From assembly GCA_029582155.1 (NCBI GenBank), contig CM055899.1, forward strand, positions 86,276,056 through 86,340,055: DNA of 64,000 nt, written 5' to 3'. Made by a program: the position numbers and the translations under genes. The DNA comes from Panopea generosa (Eukaryota > Mollusca > Bivalvia > Adapedonta > Hiatellidae). Below are positions 43,841 to 54,685 of the stretch, in pieces. Under the pieces are notes generated by a model. That model did no database searches and was not told the origin of the DNA. It saw nothing but the letters and a program-made list of their open reading frames with translations. Each line of letters starts with the position of its first letter. The first letter of the stretch is position 1.

Positions 43841-44178
43841 TATAACTTGCTGGTATTTCAGACATGATCTAGACAGAGTCTAGTCCCCATGGAAATTGTT
43901 ATAAAGCTCTTGAATACTTGATATGTTTTATCATGGTTGATCTAGAAATGATAGATCTGGATCTTGGATGATTGAAGGTTCAGTTATCACAGATATGATG
44001 GACTGTCATGCCAAGTAGACAGCCAGGGAATATTGGGATTAAAAGGTTATTACGGGTGATTTGAATGTAGATATAGAGACCGGAAATAAACTCAGACCTT
44101 ATATGCTTGGAGAAGGTGCTAGCTTTTTTTCTGTTTGTACCACAGTCTTTATATTTATCCTTCATCATCACCTAGCTT
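43841..44178. other. No recognised feature
   Basis: Includes short frames on both strands near 43980-44171. No motif, array or terminal repeat. Confidence 0.4.
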
Positions 44179-44192
44179 CAAGACACCTGTGG

Positions 44193-44438
44193 TGTCCTCT
44201 GTGGCGGAGTCCTGTTAAGTGCTGTTGTCATATATTTTTTACACTCACCTCTCACCACAGATTGATTGGGTTCGAGCGCAGCTCTGTAAAAAAAACTTCA
44301 TGTGAGAAAATTTGCCAGTTATTTGCAAAAGGAAAGTTATTCTACACAGAATCATTCTGAGGTATTCCGCTGTCAATAAAGCTGGATATATGCCATATAT
44401 ATAACCTGTCATGTGTTGAAAATGGCATTAAACCTATA
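44193..44438 (+). mobile_element. SINE E (E2) with 14-bp target duplication
   Basis: A B-box-like GGTTCGAGC lies at 44269 in a poorly preserved tRNA-like head. The body is CATGTGAGAAAATTTGCCAG, GTCAATAAAGCTGGATATAT, CTGTCATGTGTTGAAAATGG and CATTAAACC. CAAGACACCTGTGG (44179-44192) and CAAGACACCCGTGG (44439-44452) match at 13 of 14 bases, marking the insertion. The 99-codon frame over it is not a gene. Confidence 0.75.
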
Positions 44439-44452
44439 CAAGACACCCGTGG

Positions 44453-45275
44453 ATCTGAAATAATCCAAAACGGAGATGGCTTTAAGATGAAACATACTTA
44501 ATTAGTTCACACTATAAGCACTTACAGTAAATTCCTCACCGATGTACTTTACTTAATCCCAGGAGAAGCTATTGCTAATCCAGGTGTCTGATTCAAGTTT
44601 CGGAAATATGTTTTTCAATATGTAAACTATTTCTTATACAGATTGACTTTTTGACACCTGCACTCTGAATTTACCATTCACTACCTGGGTTTTATGATTT
44701 AGGAGATGATAAAACTGACTTAACAAGGAAGATATAAAGCCATTCAGTTCTGAGGGCCTGCACATGGGCTTCGAGGAATCTATTTTTGACATTGTATGAA
44801 TGATAAATAATAGGCCCTGCACTTCAAGTTAGAGAACTTTTAGTGAACAATAATAACTGTTTGCTTTCACCTATTCTTACATACAATTGGCTGATTTTGG
44901 ATTAGCTGATATAATATTAATGTACATGCCATATTGACTGTAGTCATTGAAAACTGCTTCAAATGACTGATAGCTAAATTTTAAGCCTTTAATAAATGCT
45001 GACACCAAAATTTCATTAGTCTATCATTGCGAAACATGTGGTAAGGCAGTGTTTTCTCTTTCTTCCACATAAACCTGATGTACATTTCCCATCGTTTTGG
45101 TATTTTTAAACCTCAGGGTATTCGGGCACCAAATCCTGAGGTTTGGAAAGAAAAAATCATATGGACATGTACAGGGTGGAACAAATCTGCGACAATTGGT
45201 ACAAAAACCACAAAAATTCTTGTCAACTTTGATGTAGTCTCAAACAAAAATCTAATAACTTATTTTCTGACACAC
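44453..45275. other. No gene; small stem-loop at 45108-45144
   Basis: AAACCTCAGG and CCTGAGGTTT are perfect 10-base inverted arms with an 18-base loop. Otherwise AT-rich with no recognisable frame. Confidence 0.45.
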
Positions 45276-47640
45276 TTGGAGAATTTACGCTCAGGAAAAA
45301 TTATTCAACCCTTTGAAAATGTATGCTCCGAAAATATTATACAAGCCTTGGAGAATGTACTCTAGGAAAATATTATACAAGCCTTGGAGAATGTACTCTA
45401 GGAAAATATTATACAACCCTTGGAGAATGTACGCTTGGAAAATATTATACAAGCCTTGGAGAATGTACTCTAGGAAAATATTATACATCCCTTGGAGAAT
45501 GTATGCTCGGAAAATATTATACAACCCTTGGAGAATGTACTCTAGGAAATTATTATACAACCCTTGAAGAGAATGTACGCTTGGAAAATATTATACGACC
45601 CTTGGATAATGTACGCTTGGAAAATATTATACAAGCCTTGGAGAATGTACTCTAGGAAAATATTATACAAGCCTTGGAGAATGTACTCTAGGAAAATATT
45701 ATACAACCCTTGGAGAATGTACGCTTGGAAAATATTATACAAGCCTTGGAGAATGTACTCTAGGAAAATATTATACAAGCCTTGGAGAATGTACTCTAGG
45801 AAAATATTATACAACCCTTGGAGAATGTACGCTTGGAAAATATTATACAAGCCTTGGAGAATGTACTCTAGGAAAGTATTATACAAGCCTTGGAGAATGT
45901 ACTCTAGGAAAATATTATACAACCCTTGGAGAATGTACGCTTGGAAAATATTATACAAGTCTTGGAGAATTTACTCTGGGAAAATATTATACAAGCCTTA
46001 GAGAATGTACTCTAGGAAAGTATTATACGACCCTTGGAGAATGTACGCTTGGAAAATATTATACAAGCCTTGGAGAATGTACTATAGGAAAATATTATAC
46101 AACCCTTGGAGAATGTACGCTTGAAAAATATTATACAACCCTTGGAGAATGTACTCTAGGAAAATATTATACAACCCTTGGAGAATGTACGCTTGGAAAA
46201 TATTATACGACCCTTGGAGAATGTACGCTCGGAAAATATTATACAAGCCTTGGAGAATGTACTCTAGGAAAATAATATACATCCCTTGGAGAATGTACGC
46301 TCGGAAAATAATATACAACCCTTGGAGAATGTACTCTAGGAAAAAATTATACAACCCTTGGAGAATGTACGCTTGGAAAATATTATACAACCCTTGAAGA
46401 ATGTACGCTTGGAAAATATTATATGACCCTTGGAGAATGTATGCTTGGAAAATATTATACAAGCCTTGGAGAATGTACTCTAGGAAAATATTATACAACC
46501 CTTGGAGAATGTACGCTCGGAAAATATTATACAACCCTTGGGGAATGTACACTTGTAAAATATTATATGACCCTTGGAGAATGTACACTTGAAAAATAAC
46601 AACCCTTGGAGAATGTACGCTCGGAAAATATTATACAAGCCTTGGAGAATGTACTCTAGGAAAATAATATACATCCCTTGGAGAATGTACGCTCGGAAAA
46701 TATTATACAACCCTTGGAGAATGTACTCTAGGAAAATATTATACAACCCTTGGAGAATGTACGCTCGGAAAATATTATACAACCCTTGGGGAATGTACAC
46801 TTGTAAAATATTATATGACCCTTGGAGAATGTACACTTGAAAAATAACAACCCTTGGAGAATGTACGCTTGGAAAATATTATACAACCCTTGGAGAATGT
46901 ACGCTCGGAAAATATTATACAACCCTTGGAGAATGTACTCTAGGAAAAAATTATACAACCCTTGGAGAATGTACGCTTGGAAAATATTATACAACCCTTG
47001 AAGAATGTACGCTTGGAAAATATTATACGACCCTTGGAGAATGTATGCTTGGAAAATATTATACAAGCCTTGGAGAATGTACTCTAGGAAAATATTATAC
47101 AACCCTTGGAGAATGTACGCTCGGAAAATATTATACAACCCTTGGGGAATGTACACTTGTAAAATATTATATGACCCTTGGAGAATGTACACTTGAAAAA
47201 TAACAACCCTTGGAGAATGTACACTTGGAAAATATTATACAACCCTTGGAGAATATACACTTCTAAAATATAATACAACCCTTGGAGAATGTTCACTTGG
47301 AAAATATTATACAACCTTTGGAGAATGTACGTCAGAAAATATTATACAACCCTTGGGGAATGTACACTTGTAAAATATTATATGACCCTTGGAGAATGTA
47401 CACTTGAAAAATAACAACCCTTGGAGAATGTATGCTTGGAAAATATTATACAACCCTTGGAGAATGTACACTTGAAAAATAACAACCCTTGGAGAATGTT
47501 CACTTGGAAAATATTATACAACCTTTGGAGAATGTACGTCAGAAAATATTATACAACCCTTGGAAAATGTACGTCAGAATATATTATACAACCATTGGAG
47601 AATGTACGTCAGAATATATTATACAACCCTTGGAAAATTT
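45276..47640. repeat. 37-bp minisatellite, about 64 copies, with block duplications
   Basis: The unit is CTTGGAGAATGTACGCTCGG followed by AAAATATTATACAACC. Variants CTCTAGG, GCTTGG and GCTCGG mark units. A rare block (GGGAATGTACACTTGTAAAA, then a shortened GAAAAATAACAACCC unit) recurs at about 46541, 46791, 47143 and 47357, showing segmental duplication of 214-352 bases. A 37-base unit walks through three frames, giving open frames up to 168 codons on both strands; these are by-products. Confidence 0.95.
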
Positions 47641-48037
47641 ACCCTCGGGAACAGTTCTACCCTTTGATGTTTGAAGACATGAACTATCAAAACAAAAATG
47701 TCTAAAGAGTGCAAAAAAGCTGTTGCTTTTTCTTTGTTACTACTGACTTTTGAAGAGGTTCTGCAAACACTGGAATACTTGGATGTATAGCGTCCTAAAG
47801 AAAAGAACATCTACATCAATTTACATCATTTCTGTATCCTATTTAATACGATGATAATTTATACCATAGACTAATGGTATGAGAAAGCATGATATTTTTT
47901 CATTCATGACCCTCATTTTGTAATAATTCACTACAACTGCAGGTGTGTGATCAAACAATTTCTTTTATTGTGTGTTAAAGTACAGGAAAGCGGTTTTAAG
48001 CCACTGAGATGTGCAGTCAACAAATTAATGTTCAATG
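47641..48037. other. No recognised feature
   Basis: AT-rich sequence with no array, no long frame and no terminal repeat of its own. Confidence 0.5.
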
Positions 48038-48039
48038 TA

Positions 48040-48878
48040 CACTGCGGTCCAATATAACGTGAATTCCGTTATAACGTGTTTTTTGCTTGGCTCAAATTTT
48101 TCAGCAGGAGTGGGGTGGGGGGGATGTCATGATATAAAAAACTTGAAAATCTGCACAAATAATCAAATGACAACCAAACAATATACCGTTGCCATGCTTT
48201 GATTTGATCATAGCTCATCTTCTACCCACCGATTAGCCTTGATATAACCGTTACGTCATGGTGGTTTAAAGGATAGTTTAAGTGATTGATTCATGCCAGC
48301 ATTGAGTATTAACAGTTTGTAATAATACGAGTGATTCAATAAATGCTGACACGCACCAAACACGGAAGCCATGTGCAAACTTTGTTATTATCGAATGATC
48401 ATGTGATCAAGCAACTAAGCGGTTGACAGGTATAAATATACTGTGGGTATTTGACCACATCATAAACACAAACTTATTTTTATTATCTTATTGTTGTAAA
48501 TACTCTTGATATTGTTTTAAATATTTTAAGACTAATAGCATTTAGTTAAAATTAAAGCACGATTTTTTATATAGACACAATTTTTTTTTTACTTCCGGGT
48601 TACACAAAAATAGCTGCCAATTTTAGTTTTATCAAAACTTGAAAACGTTTTTCTTTTCTTTTTTTTTATTACATATACATATATAAGTGTATCTGTTAAA
48701 CCCAAACATGCGTTGTATCACATTACAATGCAAACAATACCATTCACTTACAGTCGGACAGCACTTAAGATGTAAATAACATCAATTTTTCAAGGTAATT
48801 TTCTCTGTAACGCGGTCCGTTTATAGCGCGGTTTCATTTTGTGGACCAAAAGATCAGCGTTATAATGGGACCCGAGTG
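48040..48878. mobile_element. Non-autonomous Tigger/pogo-like DNA transposon, ~839 bp
   Basis: The left end CACTGCGGTCCAATATAACG and the right end (inverted) CACTCGGGTCCCATTATAAC match over about 20 bases with few differences, and TA flanks both sides. CACTNNGGTCC...TATAACG ends with TA duplication resemble the Tigger/pogo group (recalled, not searched). A second copy of the ATAACG/GCGCGG words lies inside each end. There is no transposase frame; the interior is AT-rich with a G-rich patch near 48108-48125. Confidence 0.7.
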
Positions 48879-48880
48879 TA

Positions 48881-50277
48881 TATGTAAAATTTTGTTATCA
48901 TGTGACTGCCTATAATTGGTGTACTGTAAAATCAGCATACCATATTTGGCATATTGTCAAAATTGTCACAAAATGGGTACAAAGTATACAGAATATACAT
49001 CCACAGTATACAAGAATACTATAAAAGGGCACAAGCTGAAGTGAGCATATTTGCTTATTTAGTACCCCCTTACCCTGCCCGCTTTTAGAAAACCAACCAA
49101 ATAAATTGTCTTTATTTCACAAACTATATTTTTTGTTGCCACTTCCTTGCTGCAACATACTGACATTAAAACCCTATTTTTGGTTCTTCAAGTCCCTTTA
49201 AGGAAATATATCATTATTTTTCAAAATTTTAAAATTGGCTAAAAGCATTTTTTTCCTAATATATCATGTCTATAATATATACCCAATGACTCCTATTGCC
49301 AAAGGATATGTGACCGAGCTAGGGTCCGGTCCACTATTTGTTGCTGTGGGGAATTAGCTAATACACGAACTGAAACCCATAATTGCCTGCGCATCACAGA
49401 TTGTTATGCTGTTTATAACATTTAAGGTAGATGATCCAATTCAAGATCAATAATTCAATGCCAGATGATGTTAATAATTTCGTTTTTATATATCGAATTA
49501 TATTTTACTTTTCGCATTAATAACAGTTTCAAGTTACATTATATTTCTCCAAGTTCCAAGTATGGCACAATGTTCTTTATTTAACTAAAATAAGTTCTTC
49601 ACCAACAAGCCTAACTTATCACTTCCTAACCCAACACAACTCTACAACAAACTGTCTACAACTTTATTCTGTCGAGTCTCAGTTCCAACTCATTCCACTC
49701 AACTCTAACTCTCCATTTTAAGGATATTCAGATTATCAAAAATGTGTGGCAGAAGCCAATAAAAGTTCTCATTATGTCTTAAGAGTTATTAAAACCAAGC
49801 CAACCAATCTGGATGGCATTTCATTAAAACATTTATACCTTGATGTTGTTACAATAATCAGTAAATAATCAAGCTAATACCTTACAGGAAAAATGGCTGT
49901 TGATGGGATTCACTAAAAGGTGTGAATAACTTTTGTTCAAATACTTTTTATCAAAACAAAGCCAAAAAATAGTGAATTTGTGAAATATAAAAATGTCCAA
50001 ATACTAATTTAGAAATATTTTTAATGAAATTTATAATATATTCAATATCAGGGGGAGACAACTTACAAAACTATATTGTCTTAAAATACACTGTCACAGA
50101 TATCTATTTGAATATGTCAAAATAATATAATGAAAAGGGATTTCTTAGACTTAGACTAAGCGCCTAGGTTAGATTATAAATATGTTTGCATATTTTGCGA
50201 CGTATTAAATGAGTCACATGATTTCTTTTTATATCAATTTGATCCATCATACAGGTTTACATGCAGTAAAAATTGTT
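48881..50277. other. 1.4 kb AT-rich stretch with nothing recognised
   Basis: No frame above 60 codons, no array, no SINE head. CAACTC/AACTCT words near 49630-49715 give a C-rich patch on the plus strand. Confidence 0.5.
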
Positions 50278-50545
50278 TCATCTTAGAACGAGTGCGAATG
50301 ATGATGTGAAGGTCATCAAGCAGTATTTAAGTGCTGTCTATTTTTAGAATGGGGATTTGTGCCAAGTTTACCACTTCAATTTAAATATCGATTTTGTAAC
50401 AATTTGGCGGATTTAACATACCAAAACTATTCAATAACGATAATGAGATGCTTTTTATGCAATTTAATGATCATTTTATTTTTTTAAGACATTTATAGTT
50501 ATTTTTCCTGATTCACTTGGAGACATTTTGGTTGATTCTAGGCAA
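50278..50545 (+). repeat. Dispersed repeat, copy 3 of 3
   Basis: TCTTAGAACGAGTGCGAATG, GATGTGAAGGTCATCAAGCA, GTATTTAAGTGCTGTCTATT, TTTAGAATGGGGA, CAATTTAAATATCGATTTTG, GATTTAACATACCAAAAC and ACGATAATGAGATGCTTTTT. It shares parts with both copy 1 (start) and copy 2 (end), so it defines the longest version of the family. Confidence 0.75.
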
Positions 50546-50960
50546 TATATTTACATTTCAGCCTATGCATCGTCTACATTTTGAGCTCTCAAAGGAATTC
50601 CTACCATTTTAAATGACTAGAACACCTGAAAACATTATCTCTACTTTCTCCCAAATCATTCATCTTCAAAGTATTTATCTAAAAACTATTTAAAATTTCA
50701 TTAATCATGTTTCAATATTTCCGACATCCAGCTGGAGAATTCGGATTGACTATAGTTTTTTCTCCCTGTGAGAGACTGGATTTTAATGAATGTTAGTGGT
50801 CACCTGGGGGAAGACATGTCAAGATCAAACCTGTTTGAGATAACTCAATTGGAGATATAAATTGTGATCAGAAACCAGTTTATTGTAACTCATCAACTAG
50901 TTAGCTTTAAAACCTGTTTGAGATGAAAATTATTATGAAATAAGTAAACTTAATAGTGAT
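50546..50960. other. No recognised feature
   Basis: AT-rich sequence before the 38-bp array. Confidence 0.5.
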
Positions 50961-50965
50961 AGTGA

Positions 50966-51662
50966 GAATAAGATCTACAGAGACGTAGGGCATCACATAA
51001 AGAACATTAGATCTACAGAGACGTAGGGCATTATATACGGAACATTAGATCTACAGAGACGTAGGGCATTATATACGGAACATTAGATCTACAGAGATGT
51101 AGGGCATTATATACAGAACATTAGATCTACAGAGAGGTAGGGCATTATATACGGAACATTAGATCTACAGAGAAGTTGTCAGGCGTTATATACGGAACAT
51201 TACTGTTGGTTTCAGTGAAATATCTTCTTTTTTTTTCATCAAGTGAGCTCTGATCTTCATAGATGTAGGGCATTATATATTGACTATTATAGATGTACAG
51301 AGATGTAAGGCGTTATATACGGAACACTTGATCTACAGAGACATAGGGCGTTATATATGGACCACTAGATCTACAGAGACGTAGGACATTATATACGGAA
51401 CACTAGATCTACAGAGACGTTGACAGCCATATATACGGAACACTATATCTACATAGACGTTGTCAGGTGTTATATACAGAACATTAGATCTACAGAGACG
51501 TTGTTGGGCATTATATACAGAACATTACATCTACAGAGACATTGTCAGGCACTATATACTGAACATTAGATCTACAGAGACGTTGTCGGGCATTATATAC
51601 GGAACATTACTGTTGGTTTCAGTGAAATATCTTCTTTTTTTTTTTAATCAAGTGAGCACTGA
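50966..51662. repeat. 38-bp minisatellite, ~14 units, with a duplicated non-repeat spacer
   Basis: The unit is AGATCTACAGAGACGTAGGG followed by CATTATATACGGAACATT, with a GTTGTCAGG variant. A unique segment (TGTTGGTTTCAGTGAAATAT, CTTCTTTTTTTTT, ATCAAGTGAGC) occurs at about 51197-51250 and again at 51606-51660, so array plus spacer was duplicated as one block of about 408 bases. Confidence 0.92.
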
Positions 51663-51738
51663 AGTGGTATAGTTAGGAGCGCTGAAGTTCTTTTAATTCA
51701 CACTTTTACTAAGTTTGACTCTCAGGACTTTTCATAAC

Positions 51739-52062
51739 ACCCTAGTGGTGATATAATGGTAGAGCACTCACCTCACATGCGGAAGGTCGTGGGTTCAATC
51801 CACGGCAGTGGTCAAACTGAAGGCATGAAAAGTGGTATTAGAAGCTTTTTTGCTTGGCACTCATCATTTATCAGAGGATAGTTCTAGGTCTGGTTGGCCT
51901 GGTGCTCAGTACAAAGTGACTGGGTGGAGTATCATATCATTTTTCTGTGGCACGATTCTCCAGTGTGGCAGCGCTGAGACAGAATAATGTCTCAAGTAAA
52001 AAGCTTAGCAATATGACTGAAAAATTGTTGAAAGCAAAGCTAAACACCATACAACAACCACA
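51739..52062 (+). mobile_element. SINE D, full length (D1) with 12-bp target duplication
   Basis: The A-box region is TAGTGGTGATATAATGGTAG (51743) and the B box GGGTTCAATCC (51791). The body has TCTAGGTCTGGTTGGCCTGG, GTGACTGGGTGGAGTATCAT, TTCTCCAGTGTGGCAGCGCT, GACTGAAAAATTGTTGAAAG and CTAAACACCATACAACAACC. ACTTTTCATAAC (51727-51738) and ACTTTTCAAAAC (52063-52074) are the target duplication, one mismatch. Confidence 0.88.
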
Positions 52063-52074
52063 ACTTTTCAAAAC

Positions 52075-52912
52075 TTTCTTATTAACACCCGTTCTTGCAT
52101 ATTAAACAATAATGGAATACTCCAACTACAAGAATGGACTAGTCTAATGCAAAACCTCAGAGCAAGATGCGGGAGTTCATTTCTTTTCATTGACCAACAA
52201 CTGAAATCAGTAAAGGATATCAAGTGATATATTTTTCATACTTTGTTTCAGTTTGAAACTGTGACTGCCTGCTCATGTAATTATGCTTAGCCGAACATCA
52301 AGCTGTTCCCCTAATACCTATTCCATACCCCACATTTTATACACTTCCAGAAGTACAGGTAAAAAATTCATGGAAGTCAGTAAATCAACCTTGGGGGAAC
52401 CAGTTTGGGCAATTTGCACACATGTTTTGGAAATAATCCCGCACTTCAACAAGCTAAATGAAGTGTGAGCGCATCAGAATCATTAAAACATAGTAAATGT
52501 ACAATTAAATATCAAATTCTCTGATTGTATCAATAGACTCTTGTATGAAATGTTCCGTGTTCATCTTTGCATGATTACTTTTTTCCCAAAAAAATCTGAA
52601 GGGCTTGTTTCACCCATTCATTGGAATTTTGTTTACATCAGTCTTGGGTTTGGTATTGGATAAACATAAACAAATCTCAGATTCTTGAAATAACTGTGTA
52701 AATCTATTTGATAATGGGTATTGTCTGTATTTAAGTGATTCATTAAACTGGCTAATTTTCAATATTTAAATTTTGTTTTTTCAACCATACATATTTTAGC
52801 TTGATTGCTAAATTTTTGTGAGTCTGTCTCAAATCTGTTTCCCAGGTAAAACCAGAAGCCATCAGGTCCAATACTGGGGATTGGCCCCCCACAACCCCCT
52901 CAATCTAGGTTG
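52075..52912. other. No recognised feature
   Basis: A 61-codon frame at 52283 has no motif. AT-rich, with no repeats noted. Confidence 0.5.
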
Positions 52913-53130
52913 AATTAGAGTTTTAATCCCCATCCAGCAACAGCCTCCATGATGGTTGATATACAATGTTGTGTCACATTGTCATTCATCTCTAACTGCT
53001 GATTCAAATGGGAAAATTATCAATTACCTGTGCTCCAGTACTGGTTTATCGTCCAAGATCCTAGGAAAGAGTGGCTAGGTAAACTGATTATCTATTAACC
53101 CTCAATGGCATAAAAATGACGCTAAATAAT
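52913..53130 (+). mobile_element. SINE A, head truncated (A8)
   Basis: It starts in the B-box area (GAGTTTTAATCCCCATCCAG). The body has CCATGATGGTTGATATACAA, GATTCAAATGGGAAAATTAT, CTCCAGTACTGGTTTATCGT, AAGATCCTAGGAAAGAGTGG and AAACTGATTATCTATTAACC, ending in GACGCTAAATAATCCATAAT. Its tail continues into a CTCA microsatellite. Confidence 0.8.
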
Positions 53131-53260
53131 CCATAATCTCTCTCTCACGAACTCATTAATGCACTCACTTACCCATCCATCCACATACCCAAACATCACT
53201 CACCCACTCACTCATTCATTCACTCACTCACTCGACACTCACTCACTAAATAATATTCTT
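53131..53260. repeat. CTCA/CATT-type microsatellite at a SINE A tail
   Basis: CTCTCTCTCACGAACTC passes into CACTCACTTACCCATCCATC and then CACTCACTCATTCATTCACT. Other SINE A tails are AATATTCAATCAATCAGTCA, so this is plausibly an expanded, altered tail. Confidence 0.8.
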
Positions 53261-54685
53261 TCTTTCTTTAATATACAATTGCTGACACATATATATTAAG
53301 TTTACAATCATTGTGTATTCCATAAAATTTAACTTTCTAAATTCCTCCTGGTGGCGGTTTTAGTATCAGTATGAAATCAGTATCCAACATGCATATTTAT
53401 TAATAAACGGCACAATATTATTTATACACTTTTAGATATTTATGGTTTTTGGCAAACCAACCAGCCGAGGAATGCTGCAATGACTGAAGATTGGTTGTAA
53501 TGACATACACATTACATACGAAAATAGAAAGTGCAACCAAAAATATTCAGGGTTAACCACTTGCTGAAGGACCCTTCTCAATATTACGACAAAAAACAAT
53601 AACATTTATTTAAGGGTTCTTAAAAAAGTTTTGAAAATAGATACAAACTTACACCATATAAATCTTTTGTAAAAAAAGCACAAGTTCTTACCAGGCAACA
53701 ACCAAACTAATTTTGTGAAGGGCCCCTGTCATTTGTTTTTTCTACAGGCTGCAGCAAAGAGGTAAACATAAGTTTTATACATACCAATTCATTAGTTGGA
53801 GTGTCAATAAAAGTATGGAACCTCTTCTGCAGCCTCTCAGTAATACAGATTTGCTAGGATAAGAATGTTGTCTCTACTAGCTGTGCAATATCTGAGAATG
53901 ATTATTCTATAATTTTTTCCAAGTTTTATTTAATAAATTCATTAATAAATGAGCACAAATATGAAATTTCTTTAGTCACATTACTTCAAAAATTGGCCCA
54001 TCAGGGCTGCGTTCAACATCATTAAACAGCAACCATGTTTGCTGCCTGGATCCCTAAAATTATCCCGTACTGCATGCTAATTTGAGTTTGATTAGAGTTT
54101 CTAAGAAAATATGTTACTCATAATGTAAGTGTTTAACCGAAGGGAATGCAGCCCAGCATACAAGCAGGAATCAATAGCAGTTTTTGCCTATATTTCCTTG
54201 CTTAATAAGTTTCTTTCGGTAACTTTATATTATAGCAATGTATGAAAATAAAATAAAATAGTCACATTAGGTTTTACTTAAAGAAATACTATCATCAAAA
54301 ATGGTTTATAGTGCTCCTTTGTACCATTCTGCCCCAAACAAAAAACCCTCACCACATAAAACACAGTACAGTGTTTATTTTGAAAGCTTAAGTATTGTAG
54401 ATAATGATATTTGAGATTGTTATTGTAGGTTATTTCCCTTGTTATTGTAACTGAGAAATACTTATTTATTTTATAACAAACTTTGTTTATGATATTAAGT
54501 ACTGTTGAGACAGATTATGATATGATATGATCCAGAGTGTATTTGTAGAGTTTTAACTTTTAAGCTAACCCCTAAATACAGTACAATATTTTCCAGATTC
54601 CAATCTGAGAGCTTTGTAAAGTCTTTCGTGACTCAGAAACAGAATATGTTACAAATTAAATTGGAATTTAATTAAGTAACTATCA
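53261..54685. other. No gene; inverted repeat at 53746-53837
   Basis: AGGCTGCAGCAAAGAGGT (53746) is the near inverse of ACCTCTTCTGCAGCCT (about 53820), with a 2-base length difference and a ~56-base loop. Otherwise AT-rich with no frame or array. Confidence 0.45.

Noticed and set aside
45108-45144. A transcription terminator or regulatory stem-loop (AAACCTCAGG...CCTGAGGTTT)
   Set aside because: A 10-base inverted repeat of this kind is expected by chance in 64 kb often enough, and there is no gene to terminate.
45276-47640. Multiple 60-168-codon frames as leucine-rich or IFRAYILQGLYN-type repeat proteins
   Set aside because: A 37-base unit cycles through three frames, so open frames appear on both strands at regular offsets. 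There is no coding context.
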